NCBI GenBank assembly: GCA_034696485.1
Contig: JAQIWT010001171.1
Location: 1 to 12,095 of the forward strand
Reading direction: 5' to 3'
Source of the DNA: Isohypsibius dastychi
Taxonomy: Eukaryota; Tardigrada; Eutardigrada; Parachela; Isohypsibiidae
DNA: 12,095 bases
Under the pieces are notes generated by a model. The model did no database searches. It had not been told where the DNA came from and saw nothing but the letters and a program-made list of their open reading frames with translations. This document shows, piece by piece, positions 7,701-12,095 of this stretch. Numbering within the stretch: the stretch's first letter is position 1; each line of letters begins with the position of its first letter. The translations under genes were made by a program, and so were the position numbers.

Positions 7701-10700
7701 GACCAACAACACGAGGGAGATATTCGTGGTAGGTGATGTGCTGCATTTCGGCAATCAATATTCGTCGGGCTTCATCAAAGAGCCGCTGGTCATTCCAGGA
7801 TGGGTTCAATGCTTGCAATCCATCAGCGAGTCGATTGTGTTCGCGAGCCTGAAAACATACAACTTTCATTCGATGCAAAAGGAAACGGACTAAACAATCA
7901 ATCCATTCTATTTGGCATAAAAGCTGTTTGGAAAATCGAGCAAATTACAAATTTTTGGTGATCGAATTTGTAATATTGGAGTTCAATAAGAGTTATTCAC
8001 AAAAAGAGAAATGAATAGTTTTCCTTTAGTTCGCTTGACCTCACAAACAGAGTAAAAAAAGTCGCTGTGTTTTGGACACACCAACGCCACAGAAGTACGT
8101 TTTTCGGTTTCGATCAATTCGTTAATCGAACAGAAACCGAAGTTCATGGTTGGATTTTCTAGATGGATCCACATCACATGCAGCTCAGTCATACCCATAT
8201 TGTGTGGACGACCGTGAGAGCAGGATGCTCATTGCTCCTGGCATCACCAGTGAAGAAACACGGATTCCCATTCCGATTCCGACACTCCTGTGATTCAACG
8301 TCATTCCTATCCGTACTTTGTCGAAGCAATGCCTTTAATCCCCGGGTACTTCTAGTCATCGTCAGTCTTCCTACAAAAAAACCAACACTTTACCATCAAC
8401 AGTGAACCTCGGTACACATACTGGTTCTTCCACACCGTACCGTTTGCAAAGGAACGAAGTTTTCTTGTGGTACAGGCAGTATGTCCATAGATGTTTCCGG
8501 CGTCTATATAGGCGCTGAGCTGGTTCAGTTGGTCTCTTCGTCCGTCGGGTCCGATTCGTGATGCACTTCGCGTGAAACTCAGACATAATGGACGTCCACC
8601 CCGATCACTAGATGCCATGACAGGGTCACCTTGTGGAACTCGAATCGGACGGCATTCACGGTTGACGGACTGTTGCGAATTGCAGTCTGAGCAGGAGAGG
8701 AAGGATCCACCGTTTCCGGTTGCAAATGGTGTGTTGGTCATGTCGTGATCAATGAACTGACCGAATTCCATCAACAAAGTCTGGGACGAAGTCAAGAAGA
8801 GAAATGAAAATTCGGTGAAGAACTTGCTATTTTTAATGACCATTACCGTATATTTTTGATGGGGTCGGTCGAGGTCGGAAAGAAGTGCGGTCCGGATGGC
8901 GCGAACAGGTGGGAGTGAACCGCCGAGCACGCTGGTCTGTCTCATCTCTTCACGACCTGAAATCAAGCATGAAATGCTGATTCGTGTGGAAGTTAGATCT
9001 AAAAAATCTGAGCGGTGGATGAGGTACTCCTAAACATATATCTTGCCTACGGCCATACCACGTAGAATGCTCCCGATCCCGTTCGATCTCGGAAGATAAG
9101 CTACGTCGGGCCTGGTTAGGACTTAGATGGGTGACCGCTTGGGAACACAGGGTGTTGTAGGCTTCTTTTTGGCAAAATAAACGCGATTGAAACCGGTTTT
9201 TGAGTGGGTTACTGCAGTTCTCGATAAAACAACGTCGCTAGTTTTGGATGGTTATCATTGAAAACCAGTTCTGTTCTGATTATCGCATTTCGCGAAAAAG
9301 AAGCCTACAACACCCGGTGTTCCCAAGCGGTCACCCATCTAAGTACTAACCAGGCCCGACGTAGCTTATCTTCCGAGATCGAACGGGATCGGGAGCATTC
9401 TACGTGGTATGGTCGTAGGCAGAAGTAGCAAAAGATTCATCATTGCAAACTACCCAAAACTTATTAATCAATTGCAACAAAACGCAGACATGTCAGTTTC
9501 TGCAACGCTAATTCGAGGATAAACAGCTCCAACACCCGGTATTCTATGTGGTATGGTGATAGGCAGCACTGTCACCGAGACGCAACTAACAAAGATATGA
9601 AACTAGCATCAAATCTTGAAAATACGCCATCATTTCAGTCGTTTTAAACGTATCTGGGAGAATATCACGAGATTTCTTCCGAGGCTTGATTCATATCCAT
9701 AAGCAAATAAACCTTCTGGGAAAAATCGAAAAATTCTGTAATCTTTCCCAGGAGACGTGCGATACTGTATGGTTTGACAAAATGCATATCTTTTGAATTC
9801 TGATGCTAGAACCTTATGAATCTCTTTGTAAGGTAATCTAAAAGCCTACCAAATCCTGTGTAATTTTAGTTTTTCTGTCGGTGAGATTTTGCCGATTCAA
9901 GTACAAAGTTCAGCTTGATAGATACGAGGACATTGATGGTCGTACCGTCATCATACGCCGGAACGACAAATCTTGTGAACAGTTGATTAACGGACCCAGC
10001 GTTAGGGCGATCCAGGTTGTTGCATATCCCCGCAACGGTCCGAAATTTCTTAGCAGGATCACAAGCTGCTCCTCTTTCACCACACGTGTTGTCGTTTGGA
10101 TTCACGTTCTGGAACTGGTTAACGGGACTCAGTTGACGATTCTGTCGAACATTCCCGCCGTTTCCACCACGTTGTCCGGGAAATCGGAAGCTGCGAAGAA
10201 TCACAGAGAAGTCAGAAAAGCGTTAGAAAACCAAACTAAACTGGATAATTCGACATTTCAGTACTTACTTCTGCCGCTTAACACGTTCATGCAACATGTC
10301 CGTGATGTTGCCGAACGTTGTAGCTATATTGTTGCTGATTTCCAGATCTACCGAAAATTTGCTCAGAAGATCCATGGTCTTTCAGTCAAAAACAAAAACT
10401 AACCATCTGACCACATTTCCAGCTTCATCTTCGGAATCCTTTTACACGGCATTGCTGCGTTTCTGCAAAAGTAGTTAGCATCGAAGTTACGTCTCAATCA
10501 GTAGAATTCCTGAATGACGTACAGTGTGATATCCGATTGCAAGAAAGCATGTGGTTGAACGTCTTTCAGACTGTCGGAATTCTGACAAATCAGTGAAGCT
10601 AAAGTGACCTTTCTGATTTCGTTCAGTTGATCTGTAAGCCAACGGGGAAAACTTAACGATGTTTCTACAGAAGTCATACTAAAGTCAGTAGTGTTACTTA

Positions 10701-11859
10701 CCGAGAGAAAAACTTGAAGGAGGCATGTCACGTTCATACCAGAACCGATCACCGAATCGTAGCGAGGCAAACTGGCGACCCAGTAGACAGGCAAATGTTG
10801 GACCAACCATGGCGTCGTTCTTCGGTGTTTCCGCCAGTCCACCTGAAACAAACAGTGAGCAATCATGAAATGGTCGTCTCACGAGATTTCTCACCAGTAT
10901 AAAGGTCAATGTCATCAACGGATCTGCGGAAAGTCAATTATGACAAAAACCAAAGCCAAAATGGTTCTATCGCGAACCTGTAGATTTTTTGCAAGGATTG
11001 GATCAGCTCAGTTGATATCCAGTCCTTGAGGTCGTCGAATGTCTCCGCACGTCTGAATCCACACACTTGGCGGAACGTGTTATAGCTAGCGACTCCGTGG
11101 TCTCTTCCTTTCTAGAAGAGCCATGTATGCTGAGACACTGGAACAGAATTCAAAACGATGACGTACTTGAATAGCTTCCGAGACAATGTCGAGGCCGAAT
11201 AAACTTGAACTTCGAAGGTAGTGTTGCGTCAATTGTGATGTCACTCCATGACCTTTCTGTTGACTTGGTTGCATCAGCATACCGGCGAGATATCCGTCCA
11301 ATCCATCTTTCTTTGCCAGCTGAAGATAAAATTACTTAATTTCAATATGTTTAGTGTCAGGATCGCATATTTCAACTGCTGCCAAAAGCTCAAGCTTACT
11401 CGGATGAGGTCAAAAAATTCCTTTGATGTAGGAGTGCTTGTTTTACTTCCATTTTGATGAACGTGATGCACTCTTTCATCCAACATGGTGTGCCAAAACT
11501 TCAAAGCTGACGTTGCAACCCCGGCGTCGATGTTCGGATTGACGTTCATGACGTATTCTAGAAATAAAGTTAATATGAAAAGTATGGATAATCTGTAGCA
11601 ACGTTTTTCGAACAACAGGAAAAAAATCTGAATGTAATCAGTATGAGACTGACCATTATCAAAACCGTTGTTTCGAAGGTCCACATTGTGGTTTCGCATG
11701 TTGTTTGAGCCGATGACCAGCGGAATAAATTCGCGGTAGGTTATTTGCTGGATCTCTGCGATGACGGCCCTTCGAGCTTCTTGGAAAATTCGTGCAGCGT
11801 CCCAGTTAGGATTCAGGTTTTGGAAGGCTTTTGCAAGGCGATTGTGTTCGCGCATGGTA
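4727..11859 (-). CDS. Dual-domain animal haem peroxidase, 5' end beyond the window
   Basis: Exons, 5' to 3': 11859-11654, 11557-11400, 11319-11167, 11111-10978, 10923-10895, 10842-10702, 10631-10523, 10462-10404, 10347-10269, 10190-9946, 8956-8847, 8780-8441, 8370-8195, 7848-7658, 7094-6872, 6698-6396, 6257-6152, 5171-5014, 4951-4727. All have GT-AG introns and all phases agree (3145 nt: one nt completing a split codon, then 1047 codons and TAG). The part seen holds the C-terminal two thirds of one peroxidase domain (about residues 1-329), a linker with a furin-type site, a complete second peroxidase domain, and a Cys-rich tail. The family uses H2O2 with covalently bound haem; nematode members such as MLT-7 act on cuticle. 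From memory, C. elegans also has peroxidases of roughly 1400-1500 residues with two such domains, the size expected here. The alternative is two separate genes, the upstream one stopping at 10498 and the downstream one starting at 10375; it fits worse (see findings). The first exon seen needs a partner exon right of the window. Confidence 0.8.
5693..5700 (-). terminator. RNA polymerase III T-run terminator of intronic 5S gene
   Basis: Immediately after the mature 3' end the minus strand reads TTCTTTTT, a T5 run typical of Pol III termination. Confidence 0.8.
5701..5818 (-). rRNA. 5S ribosomal RNA (intronic copy 1)
   Basis: 118 nt. The ends gcctac and gtaggc pair as helix I. The internal Pol III control region is intact: box A-like gataagctacgtcggg (about nt 51-66) and box C-like agtacttagatgggtgaccg (about nt 74-93), very close to the universal AGTACTTGGATGGG core. 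A T5 terminator follows. It is identical at all 118 positions to the copy at 9303-9420, and the two also share GCTACTT just upstream. It is nested in the peroxidase intron in the sense orientation and looks intact and likely expressible. Confidence 0.93.
7095..7657 (-). other. Peroxidase intron of 563 nt with serial small hairpins
   Basis: Donor G|GTAAGT at 7658/7657, acceptor TTTTTTCAG ending at 7095; the joined coding sequence [17 protein letters not shown] is the expected family sequence, so no exon is missing. No gene is seen. It holds an ACCAAACT-type repeat near 7288-7310 and three consecutive inverted repeats at 7332-7390. Confidence 0.65.
7332..7390. repeat. Three consecutive inverted repeats in an intron
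   Basis: Palindrome ccaaatttgg (7332-7341); arms ggattc (7345-7350) and gaatcc (7358-7363); arms accagtc (7367-7373) and gactggt (7384-7390). They sit end to end and are followed by related ACACAGACT/ACACGACT words. Each is modest alone; the clustering is what is notable. Confidence 0.6.
7944..7974. repeat. 10-bp inverted repeat
   Basis: Arms attacaaatt (7944-7953) and aatttgtaat (7965-7974) with an 11-nt loop. Confidence 0.7.
8103..8141. repeat. Extended hairpin in an intron
   Basis: Arms ttcggtttc (8103-8111) and gaaaccgaa (8133-8141) are perfect over 9 bp. An inner CGAT/ATCG pairing extends the stem across a bulge, and an outer CCAAC (8081-8085) and GTTGG (8149-8153) could extend it further. 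No known RNA family recognised. Confidence 0.6.
9045..9162 (+). rRNA. 5S ribosomal RNA (intronic copy 2, antisense to host gene)
   Basis: 118 nt, differing from the two identical copies at three positions: A8 to G (keeps helix I pairing as a G-U), T76 to G (next to the box C region) and C105 to A. The box A-like region is intact and a T5 terminator follows. It lies on the opposite strand to its host gene. The T76G change could weaken TFIIIA binding, so expression is less certain than for the other two. A TATA-like acatatat lies about 10 nt upstream, unlike the other copies. Confidence 0.88.
9163..9170 (+). terminator. Pol III T-run terminator of 5S copy 2
   Basis: TTCTTTTT directly follows the 5S 3' end, the same eight bases as at the other two full copies. 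Confidence 0.8.
9295..9302 (-). terminator. Pol III T-run terminator of 5S copy 3
   Basis: The minus strand reads TTCTTTTT right after the 5S 3' end. Confidence 0.8.
9303..9420 (-). rRNA. 5S ribosomal RNA (intronic copy 3)
   Basis: 118 nt, identical to the copy at 5701-5818, with intact helix I ends, box A-like and box C-like regions and a T5 terminator. It is in the sense orientation of the host gene. The 5' flank (CTTTTGCTACTTCT) resembles that of copy 1 (TTTTACGCTACTTTT), so the copies were duplicated with some flanking DNA. Confidence 0.93.
9526..9564 (-). pseudogene. 5S rRNA pseudogene with large internal deletion
   Basis: Only the two ends of a 5S gene remain. 9526-9544 matches the 3' end (aacacccggtattc against aacacccggtgttc) and joins directly to tatgtggtatggtgataggc, the 5' end (against tacgtggtatggtcgtaggc). 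About 80 internal nt, with box A and box C, are missing, so it cannot be transcribed by Pol III as a 5S gene. Confidence 0.8.
10274..10285 (-). other. Furin-type cleavage site (RVKR) in the linker between peroxidase domains
   Basis: The linker exon 10347-10269 encodes [20 protein letters not shown] followed by RVKR and Q. R-x-K-R is the proprotein convertase consensus. The linker also has an N-glycosylation sequon (NIT). Cleavage here in the secretory pathway would release the two peroxidase domains as separate polypeptides. If the downstream half were a gene of its own, the same site would remove a short propeptide. The sequence shows only the motif; processing is inferred. Confidence 0.55.
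10404..11859 (-). other. First (N-terminal) peroxidase domain, partial, divergent around the proximal histidine
   Basis: Eight exons. Motifs seen: [113 protein letters not shown] split over two exons; [17 protein letters not shown]; then [19 protein letters not shown] as the domain end. The proximal His is kept (codon 11490-11492), but the usual NEFxxAAFRFGH context has become [12 protein letters not shown], and the LLRGL-like motif reads YLAGM. The distal His half lies right of the window, so activity cannot be judged. It includes a 29-nt exon (10923-10895). It sits directly upstream of the second domain in the same reading chain. Confidence 0.75.
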
Positions 11860-12095
11860 CTGGAAGAAAAAAGATGTCATGGATCTAAGGTCAGAGTGTT
11901 TGGTGAGAATAACAACAAGCACGTCACGCTCGGATTTACGCAAAATATCGGATATACTCGTAATGTTAGAATGAACAATTGAGAAAACTGAAACAAACAA
12001 AAACATACTGATTCAGCAAAATTTTTGAACGAAAAAGAGGCGATCAACACCCGGTATTCCCAAGCTGGTTTCAACTAATTTGTTAAAAATAGCAA
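11860..12095 (-). other. Peroxidase intron running off the window
   Basis: The acceptor TTCTTCCAG ends at 11860. The next upstream exon should encode the AGDxRxNExP-xxxxHT block and end with a two-base overhang, but no such sequence is found to 12095. The only feature is the 5S fragment near the edge. Confidence 0.65.
12039..12071 (-). pseudogene. 5S rRNA 3'-end fragment
   Basis: aacacccggtattcccaagc matches the 5S 3' terminal region (aacacccggtgttcccaagc) with one mismatch. It is preceded by gaaaaagagg, like the terminator flank gaaaaagaag of the full copies. Homology stops near 12071, so only about the last 30 nt of the gene remain. It lies in the intron upstream of the first visible peroxidase exon (11860 to beyond the window). 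Confidence 0.7.

Larger units (their letters stand above)
7849..8194 (-). other. Peroxidase intron of 346 nt with two hairpins
   Basis: Donor G|GTATGA at 8195/8194 and acceptor TTTTCAG ending at 7849; joining restores the family sequence [12 protein letters not shown]. No gene or 5S sequence was recognised inside. It contains a 10-bp inverted repeat (7944-7974) and a larger stem (8103-8141). Confidence 0.7.
9045..9420. repeat. Inverted pair of 5S genes (118-nt arms, 140-nt spacer)
   Basis: The plus-strand copy (9045-9162) and the minus-strand copy (9303-9420) converge tail to tail. The arms match at 115 of 118 positions, and the shared TTCTTTTT flanks extend pairing by 8 more. The peroxidase pre-mRNA should therefore fold a long hairpin in this intron. 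Confidence 0.92.
8957..9945 (-). other. Peroxidase intron of 989 nt hosting two 5S genes and a 5S fragment
   Basis: Donor G|GTACGA at 9946/9945 and acceptor GATTTCAG ending at 8957; the split Gly codon rejoins as [18 protein letters not shown], as expected for the family. The intron holds 5S copies at 9045-9162 (plus) and 9303-9420 (minus), and a deleted 5S at 9526-9564 (minus). The rest (9565-9945) shows nothing recognisable. Confidence 0.8.
4727..10190 (-). other. Second (C-terminal) peroxidase domain with Cys-rich tail, catalytically complete
   Basis: Eleven exons, 10190 to 4727. Motifs in order: N-terminal [17 protein letters not shown]; the distal site [10 protein letters not shown] with Gln, haem-linking Asp and distal His (codon 8745-8747); a calcium-loop-like [44 protein letters not shown] with the catalytic Arg and the second haem-linking Glu; AREHNRLA; the proximal site [16 protein letters not shown] (His codon 7016-7018); [48 protein letters not shown]. 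All key peroxidase residues are present, so this half should be active. The last exon encodes 75 residues with eight cysteines (PCISCTC, NC, VCRVQC), resembling a VWC-like extracellular module. An N-glycosylation sequon (NMT) fits secretion. Three of its introns are long; two of these hold 5S rRNA genes. Confidence 0.85.

Noticed and set aside
8371-8440. Reading through from exon 8780-8441 to [15 protein letters not shown], or a 23-nt intron at the GTAAAG donor
   Set aside because: A 23-nt intron is too short and its phase does not fit. The GTACGG donor at 8440 gives a 70-nt intron and yields the family-like sequence [20 protein letters not shown].
8781-8846. In-frame translation between RPHQKYT and TLLMEFGQF
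   Set aside because: The inserted residues are absent from the family, and clear GT/AG sites bound a 66-nt intron that leaves the frame intact.
10273-10375. Independent start (ATG at 10375) for the downstream peroxidase
   Set aside because: The resulting N-terminus (MDLLSKFSV) has no signal peptide though the enzyme should be secreted, and the segment 10403-10348 is a good-sized intron with matching phase. Kept only as an alternative.

Overview
The window looks like nuclear DNA from a nematode, probably a chromadorean/rhabditid-type worm. The evidence is: protein genes cut into many exons by short introns (most 50-100 nt) with TTTCAG-like acceptors; a divergent nuclear receptor of the supplementary type that is expanded in nematodes; a long haem peroxidase with two catalytic domains; and 118-nt eukaryotic 5S rRNA genes. 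No bacterial features are present. The species cannot be named from the sequence.

Layout: 1-77 resembles the 3' tail of a non-LTR retrotransposon ending in TTAC repeats. 78-1026 has no recognisable gene but holds a C12 tract and a G13 tract. 1027-3321 (minus) is a four-exon nuclear receptor (DNA-binding domain in exon 1, ligand-binding domain in exon 4). 3322-4726 is intergenic, with a long palindrome and a strong hairpin. 4727-11859 and beyond the right edge (minus) is a peroxidase locus of 19 visible exons. At first sight this is two tandem peroxidases, the upstream one ending at a TGA at 10498. Splice phases and family motifs argue instead for one dual-domain protein: a GTACGT donor just before that TGA joins an exon encoding the missing end of the first peroxidase domain, and a 56-nt intron then leads in frame to a linker with an RVKR furin-type site and to the second peroxidase domain.

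The most unusual feature is that every 5S rRNA sequence in the window lies in an intron of this peroxidase gene. There are three full-length copies (5701-5818 minus, 9045-9162 plus, 9303-9420 minus) and two fragments (9526-9564 and 12039-12071, both minus). The two introns with full copies are about 1 kb, against a typical 50-100 nt. Two of the full copies are convergent and form a near-perfect inverted repeat inside one intron, so the peroxidase pre-mRNA should carry a long 5S hairpin.

Function: the peroxidase is probably a secreted haem enzyme acting on extracellular or cuticle substrates; the receptor is a probable transcription factor. Nothing in the sequence links the two beyond shared orientation. 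All gene models are hand-built from splice sites and reading phases, without transcript or database evidence.
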